IMG/VR virus record: IMGVR_UViG_3300043431_000612
Coordinates: 1 to 38,701 of that record
DNA: 38,701 bases
Source of the DNA: a virus
Direction: 5' to 3' (one strand)
Positions within the stretch are counted from its first letter, which is position 1; each line of letters begins with the position of its first letter. The notes below the pieces were generated by a model. That model was given only the letters and a program-made list of their open reading frames with translations, did not search any database and was not told the origin of the DNA. Position numbers and translations under genes: made by a program. Below, piece by piece: positions 13,277-19,998 of this stretch.

Positions 13277-13948
13277 ATATTTTTTCATTTTTGCTAAAGC
13301 ACGGGTTCGAAGCTGCGACACCCTCGATTCCGTAACCCCGATTCGTCGTCCAATCTCTTTCAACAAGAGTTCATCTTGAAAATAAAACTTTAAAATATTC
13401 TGCTCTTGCAAAGAAAGCTTTGAAAAACATTCACATAAAGTGTTAAAAAAATCTTCCTTAAAATATTCCTCTTGGGGTATTTTTAAAGAACTCAGCAATG
13501 TGTAGTTATCTTCTGAAAAACTCTCCAGCTTTATCTGAGTTCTTTCAATCAGAGAAATAGGCAAGGAAAGAAAGTATGAAACCTCTTCTGCGCTTGCACC
13601 CCTTCCCATCTCTTGCTCTATTTTTCTGGATGCCTCTGAAATCTTTTTTGAAAAACCATAGTCAGCGTGTGACAAAAAAGAATCCTGCCGAAACGCACTA
13701 AGCATGGCTCCTCGCACACGAATCTTTGCATAGGTTAGGATAGAGGAACCCTTGTTTGGATCAAAATTTTGATAGACGCCCATGAGTGCAATCAGACCTT
13801 CTTGAACTAAGTCATCTTTTTCAAGGTTTGAGCGCGAGTGCAAAAAAATATTTCTGGAAATTTTTTTAACTAAAGGGCGCATCATGCGAATGAAATCATC
13901 AAGTGGGGGCAAGCGTTGGTTGTAAGTCCTTCCGTGTTTTCTTTCCAT
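13259..13948 (-). CDS. FliA/WhiG-type RNA polymerase sigma factor
   Basis: 229 residues from the ATG at 13948; GTG and TTG codons up to 13972 extend the frame. Region 2: DDLVQEGLIALMGVYQNFDP then SSILTYAKIRVRGAMLSAFR. A region 3 follows (SRKIEQEMGRGASAEEVSYFL). Region 4 is LSLQEQNILKFYFQDELLLKEIGRRIGV then TESRVSQLRTRALAKMKK. The order matches sigma-28-family factors. No anti-sigma gene is visible. It may redirect host polymerase to phage promoters or reprogram host genes such as motility. Upstream lies an 8-bp-arm inverted repeat (14020-14052). Confidence 0.9.
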   Translation of the reverse strand: MERKHGRTYNQRLPPLDDFIRMMRPLVKKISRNIFLHSRSNLEKDDLVQEGLIALMGVYQNFDPNKGSSILTYAKIRVRGAMLSAFRQDSFLSHADYGFSKKISEASRKIEQEMGRGASAEEVSYFLSLPISLIERTQIKLESFSEDNYTLLSSLKIPQEEYFKEDFFNTLCECFSKLSLQEQNILKFYFQDELLLKEIGRRIGVTESRVSQLRTRALAKMKKYLLEES

Positions 13949-14019
13949 GTGAGCACTGCCCCCCACTAACAAGGGTAGTACATTTTTATAATTTAGATTT
14001 GATTTTGCTTTTTATTTTT

Positions 14020-14052
14020 TTGAGGCTATTTTTTCGACCGATAGAGCCTCAA
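14020..14052. promoter_or_regulatory. Inverted repeat upstream of the sigma factor
   Basis: TTGAGGCT (14020-14027) and AGCCTCAA (14045-14052), perfect 8-bp arms with a 17-bp centre, about 70 bp upstream of the sigma-factor start. Runs of A/T lie on the wrong side for a terminator on either strand; an operator is possible. Confidence 0.45.
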
Positions 14053-14071
14053 CCTCTACATATGAAAACTG

Positions 14072-14102
14072 CTTAGCGTGTATTTACGCACGAATCTCGC
14101 TG
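14072..14102 (+). repeat. 31-bp direct repeat, left boundary of recombinase cassette
   Basis: The 31 bases starting cttagcgtgtatttacgcac and ending aatctcgctg recur exactly at 15572-15602 in the same orientation; the offset is exactly 1,500 bp. The repeat has a weak internal dyad (AGCG at one end, CGCT at the other; CGTG and CACG inside), as expected for a serine recombinase crossover site. Confidence 0.9.
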
Positions 14103-14189
14103 ATACCCTTATAAAAATTCAAAAAAGCTATGAAACTTTTCGCCATATATGTCAAGAGAACCGTGCGTTAAAATTTACATATTCATTAT

Positions 14190-14633
14190 TTATTCCGGCC
14201 AATCTATCTGCTGATTTAATAGAGCCAAGAGAAGCTCTTCTGGGCTCATCTTTAATATTTTATCAATGGTATGATGTTGATAATGTTCTGCTAAAAAGCT
14301 AATTTGTTGGCAGGTTCTTTCTAATGCTGTTATTTTCTCATCGAGCTGTCGGAGAGGCTGGTACTGTTTATCAGTCAATGACTCATCCCACCAACGTTGA
14401 CTCTGTTCTTTAAGAAAAGCGATGTGGGTATGTTGTTTTTGCAGTGATTTGAGAACAAGTTGAATGGTGGCATCGTCTAAGACGTGGGCTTTGCCTTTTG
14501 CTTTTTCTAGCTGGCGAAGCTGCTCTTTGGTGGCCTCTAAAATGCCGCCGACCAATTCCATGAAGAATTGAATCTTGTCTGGTGCATACCAATTTTTATT
14601 CAGAATATTTTTAATCTCACACTTTCCAAACAT
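14190..14633 (-). CDS. Hypothetical helical protein, cassette gene 3
   Basis: 147 residues. Predicted all-helical with a long coiled coil (about 35-120; ILEATKEQLRQLEKAKGKAHVL, then LDEKITALERTCQQ). No membrane segment and no recognised domain. It starts only two bases after the preceding gene ends and lies with it and the recombinase inside the repeat-bounded 1.5-kb segment, so it may be an accessory factor of the recombinase or cargo. Confidence 0.65.
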   Translation of the reverse strand: MFGKCEIKNILNKNWYAPDKIQFFMELVGGILEATKEQLRQLEKAKGKAHVLDDATIQLVLKSLQKQHTHIAFLKEQSQRWWDESLTDKQYQPLRQLDEKITALERTCQQISFLAEHYQHHTIDKILKMSPEELLLALLNQQIDWPE

Positions 14634-14635
14634 TT

Positions 14636-14899
14636 TTATTCAACCTTTTTTAGCAGCCTATCTAGCCGTCTATGTTTTTCTTCTTTGTTAATGGGCTTAA
14701 AACCTAGTGCCTCCGCTCGTTTTTGCCTTTCTTTTGATTTTTCGAGTTTCTCTGCCTTGTACTTTTCAATAGGCTCCATAGCGCACCTATAAATCTCGCC
14801 TAGCAATGCACTAAATTCTTCTTCCGTTGTGTTTTCATCCAAGGACTTAACCTTAAGTTTTTCTATGAGTGTATTGAATTTCAAGTTTGATGTGGTCAT
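14636..14899 (-). CDS. Hypothetical charged protein, cassette gene 2
   Basis: 87 residues from the ATG at 14899, which overlaps the recombinase stop as ATGA. The frame extends further upstream, but that part lies within the recombinase gene. Highly charged and helical, lysine/glutamate-rich C terminus (KAEKLEKSKERQKRAEALG), resembling a small nucleic-acid-binding or accessory protein. No family recognised. Translational coupling to the recombinase suggests a joint function. Confidence 0.65.
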   Translation of the reverse strand: MTTSNLKFNTLIEKLKVKSLDENTTEEEFSALLGEIYRCAMEPIEKYKAEKLEKSKERQKRAEALGFKPINKEEKHRRLDRLLKKVE

Positions 14900-15519
14900 T
14901 GATTCAGCACTTTCCTTTTCTGAATAAAACAATTGAGTGAATTGTAACTGCCATAATGCAAGTGCATTCTTAGAATAGTGGGTATATTCACACCCAGCGA
15001 GTATAAATGAAAAATTCTTTCTTTGTCTTGGTCATAAATCGTTTTTTGAATGCATCCTTTGGGCTTACCTAATTTTACACCTCTGGCTTTGATCACTGCT
15101 AAACCCTCCCTGGTTCGCTCTGAGATTGCGTTGCGCTCTAACGCTGCGGCTAAAGAAAACATACTGATTTTAACAGCATTATCTATGGAGTGGATGTTGT
15201 GCGGCGAGATATCAATGCTGTCTTTAATGCAAATGATACGCGCCTTCTTTTCTTCGACAATATTGTGAATCACGTTATGGGTTTCGCGCATCGAGCGGGA
15301 CAATCGTGAAAGCTCGGTTGAAATAACCACATCTTCTGGTTTGAGTCTTTCAATCAGCTCTACCACCCTTCTTTTTAAGAGAGACTTTCGAGTAGAGATT
15401 TCCAACTCCATCCATTCATCAATGTGAAATTTTCGTTCCACACAATAGCGGCTAATGACGTTTTTTTGACTCTCTGAGTTTTGGTCGGTTGTTGATACAC
15501 GTACGTAGCCGTAGATCAT
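14896..15519 (-). CDS. Serine recombinase of the resolvase/invertase family
   Basis: 207 residues from the ATG at 15519; GTG at 15528 would add three. YGYVRVSTTDQN contains the nucleophile S9; LSRLSRS is the conserved arginine region; AAALERNAISERTREGLAVIKARGVKLGKPKG is the E-helix and arm. A short C-terminal helix-turn-helix part follows (FHLYSLGVNIPTILRMHL). Small size fits resolvases and invertases, not large integrases. Exact 31-bp repeats lie on both sides of its operon, so it may excise or mobilise its own 1.5-kb cassette; resolving plasmid multimers is the alternative. Confidence 0.9.
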   Translation of the reverse strand: MIYGYVRVSTTDQNSESQKNVISRYCVERKFHIDEWMELEISTRKSLLKRRVVELIERLKPEDVVISTELSRLSRSMRETHNVIHNIVEEKKARIICIKDSIDISPHNIHSIDNAVKISMFSLAAALERNAISERTREGLAVIKARGVKLGKPKGCIQKTIYDQDKERIFHLYSLGVNIPTILRMHLHYGSYNSLNCFIQKRKVLNQ

Positions 15520-15571
15520 GTTAGTCACCCGAATACTTTACATAGGTTATCATTTTTTGATGGTCACCATC

Positions 15572-15602
15572 CTTAGCGTGTATTTACGCACGAATCTCGC
15601 TG
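15572..15602 (+). repeat. 31-bp direct repeat, right boundary of recombinase cassette
   Basis: Exact second copy of 14072-14102, located 52 bp upstream of the recombinase start codon, so it may also be part of the recombinase promoter region. Confidence 0.9.
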
Positions 15603-15711
15603 GTAAAGAGTAATATTTCATCTTAACCATAATTAAGACACTAAAATGGTACCACAGATTTCTATTTAATCAATACTTTATTATGAATAAATATTTGCGT
15701 ATAAGTGCCCC

Positions 15712-15741
15712 TTTACCTGAACCATAGTCTATACTTATAGT
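15712..15741 (+). promoter_or_regulatory. Candidate promoter for the 15.8-16.3 kb genes
   Basis: TTTACC (15712-15717), 18 bp, TATAGT (15736-15741) on the plus strand. Downstream, two copies of tttaggggaga (15758 and 15815 regions) precede possible starts; the second serves the gene at 15833. Confidence 0.5.
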
Positions 15742-15832
15742 GTGAGAAGAAAAAAGCTTTAGGGGAGAGTGCTAACGTACAAACGACATAAAAGTCTCAC
15801 GAGGAACAAGAAAAATTTAGGGGAGAATGAAA

Positions 15833-15964
15833 ATGGACAGAATCAATAGCAAGGCTCAAGTTCTTTTTAATCTTTTAAAAGATGCCAAAGTGATTAAAGT
15901 GGATGAAAAAGTAGAAAAAGACTTGAGGGAAACTTTAAAAAGAGAATGCGTTCGCCAAGCCTAG
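15833..15964 (+). CDS. 43-residue hypothetical protein
   Basis: MDRINSKAQVLFNLLKDAKV... ending CVRQA, from the ATG at 15833, seven bases after AGGGGAG. Lysine-rich and helical, with no membrane segment. Too small for family assignment. A similar ribosome-site block (taggggagagtg) occurs about 57 bp upstream and could start a 26-codon leader frame that overlaps this gene. The next gene starts 18 bp downstream. Confidence 0.5.
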   Translation: MDRINSKAQVLFNLLKDAKVIKVDEKVEKDLRETLKRECVRQA

Positions 15965-15981
15965 AAATGGGAGGGTTTAAA

Positions 15982-16275
15982 ATGTTTACGCTGTGTGTAT
16001 ATGCCATTGGCATCTATATCCTAGTTTATATAGGGTACCTTATTTTGATGGGGCTATTTGGATTATATTTGCATATGGGTGAGAAACGGACAGAAAGGGC
16101 TAAAGAGAAGGAGAGAGTCCTGCTGAGAGATAGGGGATTTTTGGCAAAGATTTTTTACATATTTTTTAATGGCGAGGAAGATCAGGCCGAAATACTCAAT
16201 AAGCCCATGAAGGAGTTATACCTGACGCGAGGCATGAGCGAAGATAAAATAAATCAAAATAATTCATCACGTTAA
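15982..16275 (+). CDS. Single-pass membrane protein, unknown
   Basis: 97 residues from the ATG at 15982, chosen because GGAGG lies seven bases upstream. A strongly hydrophobic N terminus (FTLCVYAIGIYILVYIGYLILMGLFGLYL, about 2-30) makes one long or two short membrane helices, followed by a basic cytoplasmic-type tail (GEKRTERAKEKERVLLRDRG) and a polar C terminus. No family recognised. It might be a membrane regulator or superinfection-exclusion-type protein, but nothing in the sequence proves this. Confidence 0.6.
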   Translation: MFTLCVYAIGIYILVYIGYLILMGLFGLYLHMGEKRTERAKEKERVLLRDRGFLAKIFYIFFNGEEDQAEILNKPMKELYLTRGMSEDKINQNNSSR

Positions 16276-16427
16276 TATTGTTAGGGTTTACAGATCGTAC
16301 TTATTTTGAGTTTGTATTAAAGGGTATTAGGCATTTTTGTGCGTAAATGCAACACAAGCACTACTTGATAAGCTTTTTGTCCAATAAATATTCGCCGTAG
16401 AGCAACACATTATCCCACCCAATAGTA

Positions 16428-16460
16428 TTTACAAAAAAATCTAAATACGTATAATACGTA
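16428..16460 (+). promoter_or_regulatory. Toxin-antitoxin promoter with overlapping operator
   Basis: TTTACA (16428-16433), 16 bp, perfect TATAAT (16450-16455). The -10 is embedded in the palindrome ACGTAT-A-ATACGT (16447-16459), which is 30 bp before the antitoxin start. Autorepression by antitoxin binding here is the normal mode for this family. Confidence 0.75.
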
Positions 16461-16488
16461 CAGTCTAAACTAAATAGAGGGGGTGGTT

Positions 16489-16719
16489 ATGTTGGTCACG
16501 GCGACAGAGCTTAATAGGCATCCAGGAGCATACTTGGATAAAGCGGCGAGAGAGCCAGTGATTATCAAAAAGTTAGGCCGACCTTCTGTCGTGATGGTGG
16601 ATTATGACTATTATCTGAAATTAGAAGATGGCTACTGGGGTGAAAAGGCCATCAAAGCGGATGCTGAACAGTCATTGGGTCTTGAGAAAACAATGGAATT
16701 TTTAACAGGCGACTCCTAG
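16489..16719 (+). CDS. Phd/YefM-family antitoxin
   Basis: 76 residues from the ATG at 16489, behind a G-rich ribosome site. The N terminus VTATELNRHPGAYLDKAAREPVIIKKLGRPSVVMVDYDYYLKL is the Phd/YefM DNA-binding dimerisation domain; the C-terminal tail (about 50-76) would wrap the toxin. Its stop and the toxin start share one base (TAGTG). It would neutralise the RelE-type toxin and repress the operon through the palindrome over the promoter. Confidence 0.9.
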   Translation: MLVTATELNRHPGAYLDKAAREPVIIKKLGRPSVVMVDYDYYLKLEDGYWGEKAIKADAEQSLGLEKTMEFLTGDS

Positions 16720-17000
16720 TGCCGCAACTTGACCTAAAGCCCAGAGCAAAGAAATTTATTGAATCTCTTCCTCAAAAACAAAAAAAACAAATAAAGGATT
16801 ATATTTTGAGCTTGCAAGAAAACCCATACCCGCAGGATGCGCGTGCTCTTAAAGGGTATGACTATTACATTCGGGCAGATGTGGGTGAATATCGCATTAT
16901 TTATAAATACGACAAAGTCGCAGACTTGCTTGTGGTGGTTCTCGTAGGAAAGCGTAATGATGATGAGATTTATCGTATGGCTCGACGGGTTTTGAAGTAA
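16719..17000 (+). CDS. RelE/ParE-superfamily toxin
   Basis: 93 residues, GTG start overlapping the antitoxin stop. LDLKPRAKKFIESLPQKQKKQIKDYILSLQ, then ARALKGYDYYIRADVGEYRIIYKYD and VVLVGKRNDDEIYRM are typical of RelE/StbE-type toxins, most of which cut mRNA at the ribosome. The central arginine (GEYRIIY) and the lysine/arginine near the C terminus (VGKRNDDEIYR) are present, so it looks active. With the antitoxin it would maintain the plasmid state or act against competing phages. Confidence 0.9.
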   Translation: MPQLDLKPRAKKFIESLPQKQKKQIKDYILSLQENPYPQDARALKGYDYYIRADVGEYRIIYKYDKVADLLVVVLVGKRNDDEIYRMARRVLK

Positions 17001-17027
17001 TCATGAAGAGAAAAGGAGTTTTCGGAT

Positions 17028-17279
17028 ATGAAATTAATGTGTATGGTTCTTGCAAGTATAACTCTATTCGGCTGCTCTCCCTCGCGTGCTCCTATGGTTT
17101 TACCGGTTGCCTCAGAATGCCCGAAACCCTCTTTGCTTCCAAAGCCTGTTCTTTTAAGCGAGCAGTTGAGCCCATCTTCTGCCCCCGATGACGTAGAAAA
17201 AGCGCATGTGTCTGACCTCATGATTCTGACGCAGTATGCAGATTATTTGCATGCTCAAATCAACCCGATGACCCATTAA
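17028..17279 (+). CDS. Outer-membrane spanin-like lipoprotein
   Basis: 83 residues; GGAG nine bases before the ATG at 17028. N-terminal lipoprotein signal with lipobox LFGC (about 13-16). The mature part is proline-rich (SRAPMVLPVASECPKPSLLPKP) and ends with a helix DVEKAHVSDLMILTQYADYLHAQINP, the pattern of P2 LysC/Rz1-type outer spanins. It would join the inner spanin across the periplasm to fuse the membranes at lysis. The oddity is strand: it lies on plus, 28 bp after the toxin gene, and its 3' end overlaps the 3' end of the inner-spanin gene, which is on minus, by 20 bp. Confidence 0.7.
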   Translation: MKLMCMVLASITLFGCSPSRAPMVLPVASECPKPSLLPKPVLLSEQLSPSSAPDDVEKAHVSDLMILTQYADYLHAQINPMTH

Positions 17280-17622
17280 AAGCTTTTGCAATTTTGGCAG
17301 TCTCTGAAGCACCCCACTTGACGGCACCTAAACAATCTTTTGCCACGGGCAGTATATTTATTTTAAAAACTTCTTGCGTGGTTTTGGATAATGATTTTTT
17401 ATATTTTTCATGTTCATCGTTCATCTTCTTTTGAATACTTTCTGTTTTTTCTAGCTGAATGCGCGAAATTTCTTTATAGGAACTGATCTGAGATTGGCAG
17501 TTCATTAGTTTTCCATCGATGTCTCTCACTTCATTTTTGAGCAGATGAACGTGCGCGGTTTGTATCGCGGAATATATAAAAAGAGCCGTCATAGAAATCA
17601 GGAGAGCTTGAGTAAAATTCAT
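17260..17622 (-). CDS. Inner-membrane spanin (Rz-like)
   Basis: 120 residues. One N-terminal membrane anchor (LLISMTALFIYSAIQTAHVHLL, about 7-28) is followed by a long periplasmic coiled coil (KNEVRDIDGKLMNCQSQISSY to about residue 90), the inner-spanin plan. The start overlaps the holin stop as ATGA, so holin, muramidase and spanin are translated together. The outer partner is not nested in it as in lambda; the best candidate is the convergent lipoprotein at 17028-17279. Confidence 0.75.
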   Translation of the reverse strand: MNFTQALLISMTALFIYSAIQTAHVHLLKNEVRDIDGKLMNCQSQISSYKEISRIQLEKTESIQKKMNDEHEKYKKSLSKTTQEVFKINILPVAKDCLGAVKWGASETAKIAKAFNGSSG

Positions 17623-17840
17623 GATTTTGGCTCCGTTTCACGCTTTAAATGTAAGCTTGCCCCAGTGGCAACCATAATTAATCCAAATCCTTCGGCAAAC
17701 TGAACAGGGTTCCAAGTTTCATCAATAGAGAAAAATTGCATTGCAAAATAGACAAGCAAGGCCACACAGGTAAAGACCCGCATAAAATCGTAGGTTTGAT
17801 TATCAATGCCCGTTAAGCAATCTTTCACAAGTTTTTTCAT
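17619..17840 (-). CDS. Holin
   Basis: 73 residues with two membrane helices (VFTCVALLVYFAMQFFS, about 22-38; FAEGFGLIMVATGASLHLK, about 48-66) and charged ends, the class II holin layout. NQTYDFMRVF before the first helix is a pattern seen in proteobacterial phage holins. ATGA overlaps couple it to the muramidase upstream and the inner spanin downstream. It would open the inner membrane at lysis time so that the muramidase reaches the wall. Confidence 0.8.
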   Translation of the reverse strand: MKKLVKDCLTGIDNQTYDFMRVFTCVALLVYFAMQFFSIDETWNPVQFAEGFGLIMVATGASLHLKRETEPKS

Positions 17841-18322
17841 GCCACCGCCCTCCTAAGCCAGGATTTGATGTTTACGATTTGATCTGGGTTCACAATGATG
17901 CGCCTTAAATAATGTTTCACGCGCTCCACGCGATAGCGGTCGGTAAGCCATACCCCGTCTGTTTCATTCGCGGCTGTAATCGTTTTTGGCCCGATGATTC
18001 CGTCTATAGTTATTGGGATATCACACGACACCAAAGCGCATTGAAGTGCTAACACAGCATCTTCTTGTCCAGCATTCACGCACATATCGTACAAATGATT
18101 AGCCAGAGGTTGGTATGCAATTTCAACGGCCATCAAGGGAGTCCAATAGTCATGGTGCAATAAGAACTTCGCTCGCTCTAGGGTGAGGCGTGGAATATCT
18201 TCATTAGGGTATTGCCTTTTGCTTATTCCATATTTCGTTTCTCCGCCGAGGTCTGTTTTACTGTTGGCGTATCCGCCCTCGTGATTTTGGGTAAATAGAA
18301 AAGCCGTTTCAAATGAGGCCAT
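17837..18322 (-). CDS. Endolysin, GH108 muramidase
   Basis: 161 residues. The N-terminal domain starts FLFTQNHEGGYANSKTDLGGETKYGISKRQYP, the glycoside hydrolase 108 signature with catalytic E15 in EGGY. The C-terminal half (ALQCALVSCDIPITIDGIIGPKTITAANE) is the peptidoglycan-binding domain that follows GH108. It cuts the glycan backbone of the cell wall. No signal peptide, so it depends on the holin. Ribosome site AAGGATG precedes the start; first gene of the lysis cluster. Confidence 0.92.
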   Translation of the reverse strand: MASFETAFLFTQNHEGGYANSKTDLGGETKYGISKRQYPNEDIPRLTLERAKFLLHHDYWTPLMAVEIAYQPLANHLYDMCVNAGQEDAVLALQCALVSCDIPITIDGIIGPKTITAANETDGVWLTDRYRVERVKHYLRRIIVNPDQIVNIKSWLRRAVA

Positions 18323-18350
18323 GAATTACATCCTTTTAAAATAAATACAG

Positions 18351-19691
18351 TCAAGCTCTCACGCCATATAATGTAAATACGCCAGATGCGATATTTCCAC
18401 TGGACATAATGAACTGTATGGCATTTGTGGCACTTGCTGCACGTCTTGCTCCGACACCAAAACGAGCACGGCCTGCCGCTGAGGCCTGGCTTGATTGCGA
18501 AAAAGTATATGAAAATCGAGTAAATGTGGACGTTGAAGGCTTATGTAAATGTATGAGACCACTAATAGTTTCATTGCTCCCAGTTCCTGCTTGGTCAATG
18601 GCGGATATTTTTGAATCCCCGTCTGTTCCCCCAGTCGCGGCTGTTGTAGTTGCAATTGTCCAATCTTGATAATTGTAGTCACTTGCAGAGGCGTCGTAAG
18701 AAGATCCATTATTGGAGCTTGTTCTTAACCAGAGTGCTGTGTTATCCGTGGATGGAACTAAATCAGTTATTTCTATGATGTATAAATTATACGTGCTAGA
18801 TAATCCTGTAAAAACAACACTGGAGCTCGACGATGCAGTTGTTGAAGTAATTTTGATCCAGTCTTTAGCATTATTCAGTAAAACTTTTTTATTCCCACTT
18901 GCGGACGCATCATACGATGGAAAGTAATCTGCGGTTCCATCAGGGGTCGTGTCTTCTGTTAATCCATTGATATCCAAAGTTGAAGCGGTGACTGTTGCTG
19001 TTCCATCTTTTTTTGTATAAGAGATACACTTCCAATTTCCAGACCCTAACGACCTGAATATGGCTGTATCTCCATCTGCCGTGCTGATATTCGCCTCCCC
19101 TGGCAAAATCAAGCTGGTGGCGTTATGAGTGAGCGTTAAAGCTCCCGTAAAACGCACGGTGCGTTCCACTCCTGCGGTAATCGTGCCTAAACCTGTAATC
19201 GTAGTCGTCCCTGTGACATCCACAAAATCACCCGAAGCCGCGCCAATGTCGGTCGTCGTCGCTGAAGCAATATCCGCTCCCTTTCGCCCTATCGTGGAGG
19301 GAATAGAGATAGAAGAGGGAGTTAATAAGGCTATGGCGATGGAGGATAAACTTGTGGAAAGGTTTCCCGAGTCGGTGGCCACTGTTACAGTAGTATCTGG
19401 ATTGGAGTAAATCGAAGAAATAATAGTGGCATAAATTGTTGAGGTATCAAAACATTTAATTCTCCTATGAACGCTATAACGAGCGGTGACATTGGTGGGA
19501 ATTTTAAATGTAGTGGAGGAAGCTTGAGAAGGAGTATCCCCCCAGTTGAACCATTCCGCATCATTTGTGTATGATCGAATATCTGCTTGAACTTGGCGCA
19601 TACCGTCATTGACGGCAGAGGGAGCCATGTTTTCAGGAAAAAGTGAAGTGTTACTGCTCGGGGTGGTGGAATAATCTTTAATGCCGGACAT
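18351..19691 (-). CDS. Tail fibre protein, short paralogue
   Basis: 446 residues. The first 240 closely match the fibre at 19995-21749, including a near-identical DNA block. One copy of the LDINGLTEDTTPDGTADYFP repeat type is followed by a serine/threonine-rich C-terminal domain (TASSSSSVVFTGLSSTYNLY onward) ending FTLYGVRA. The shared start suggests that both attach to the virion the same way or one to the other, while the ends differ and probably bind different receptors. Function inferred from composition, position after tail genes and paralogy. Confidence 0.75.
   Translation of the reverse strand: MSGIKDYSTTPSSNTSLFPENMAPSAVNDGMRQVQADIRSYTNDAEWFNWGDTPSQASSTTFKIPTNVTARYSVHRRIKCFDTSTIYATIISSIYSNPDTTVTVATDSGNLSTSLSSIAIALLTPSSISIPSTIGRKGADIASATTTDIGAASGDFVDVTGTTTITGLGTITAGVERTVRFTGALTLTHNATSLILPGEANISTADGDTAIFRSLGSGNWKCISYTKKDGTATVTASTLDINGLTEDTTPDGTADYFPSYDASASGNKKVLLNNAKDWIKITSTTASSSSSVVFTGLSSTYNLYIIEITDLVPSTDNTALWLRTSSNNGSSYDASASDYNYQDWTIATTTAATGGTDGDSKISAIDQAGTGSNETISGLIHLHKPSTSTFTRFSYTFSQSSQASAAGRARFGVGARRAASATNAIQFIMSSGNIASGVFTLYGVRA
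19122..19301. repeat. Conserved 180-bp block shared by fibre genes, copy 1
   Basis: Nearly identical to 21171-21350 (offset 2,049 bp), with long uninterrupted matches on each side of a more diverged stretch near 19184-19225. Far more similar than the flanking fibre DNA; a likely substrate for recombination or recent gene conversion. Confidence 0.85.
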
Positions 19692-19725
19692 CTTCTTACT
19701 CCATGTAATCTAATGTTTGTGTGGT

Positions 19726-19998
19726 TTAGATAGGTTTTGGAAACTCTTCTTTTATTGCTTTTAAAGACTCATAAAAAGAATTATCTCGAGGAATTTTTCC
19801 TTCATTCATGGCATGCCACAGCATGTCGAGCTGCTCACCTATGGGCGGGTATGCTGATTTCCGTTGATCTTTATAGGATAAATTCGCCTCATAATAAGCC
19901 TGCTTTTGTGCAAAGGCTTTCTCTTCCAAATCCCTTGCTCTTTCTTCTTCAAGCGTAAAAGGCACCTGCTTTCCGTTGATTAAATGATGTCTGCTCAT
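19726..19998 (-). CDS. Small fibre-associated protein
   Basis: 90 residues, coupled by ATGA to the long fibre gene. The N terminus HHLINGKQVPFTLEEERARDLEEKAF is helical and charged; RKSAYPPIGEQLDMLWHAMNEG is a conserved-looking pattern often seen in small genes beside phage tail fibres. It may be a fibre assembly chaperone or a capping protein. I do not know a defined function for the family. Confidence 0.65.
   Translation of the reverse strand: MSRHHLINGKQVPFTLEEERARDLEEKAFAQKQAYYEANLSYKDQRKSAYPPIGEQLDMLWHAMNEGKIPRDNSFYESLKAIKEEFPKPI

Larger units (their letters stand above)
14072..15571 (-). mobile_element. 1.5-kb serine-recombinase cassette between direct repeats
   Basis: Exactly 1,500 bp from the start of one 31-bp repeat to the start of the next. 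It contains only the recombinase and two coupled small genes, all on the minus strand, and sits in a spacer between the sigma factor and the plus-strand gene block. Recombination between the repeats would release a 1.5-kb circle and leave one repeat behind. No transposase, terminal inverted repeats or target duplication of the IS type was seen. Mobility is inferred from the architecture. Confidence 0.6.

Noticed and set aside
14037-14044. accgatag as a sigma-28 -10 box
   Set aside because: It resembles part of the consensus, but no TAAA -35 element lies at the right distance and it falls inside an inverted repeat.
17003-17191. Alternative plus-strand ORF starting at 17003
   Set aside because: It overlaps the lipoprotein frame, which has the better ribosome site and a clear lipobox; the 17003 frame shows no recognisable protein.
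19129-19410. Plus-strand open frame, with a near copy at 21178-21459
   Set aside because: These are shadows of the conserved block of the two minus-strand fibre genes; the similarity between them comes from the duplicated fibre DNA and neither has a ribosome site.
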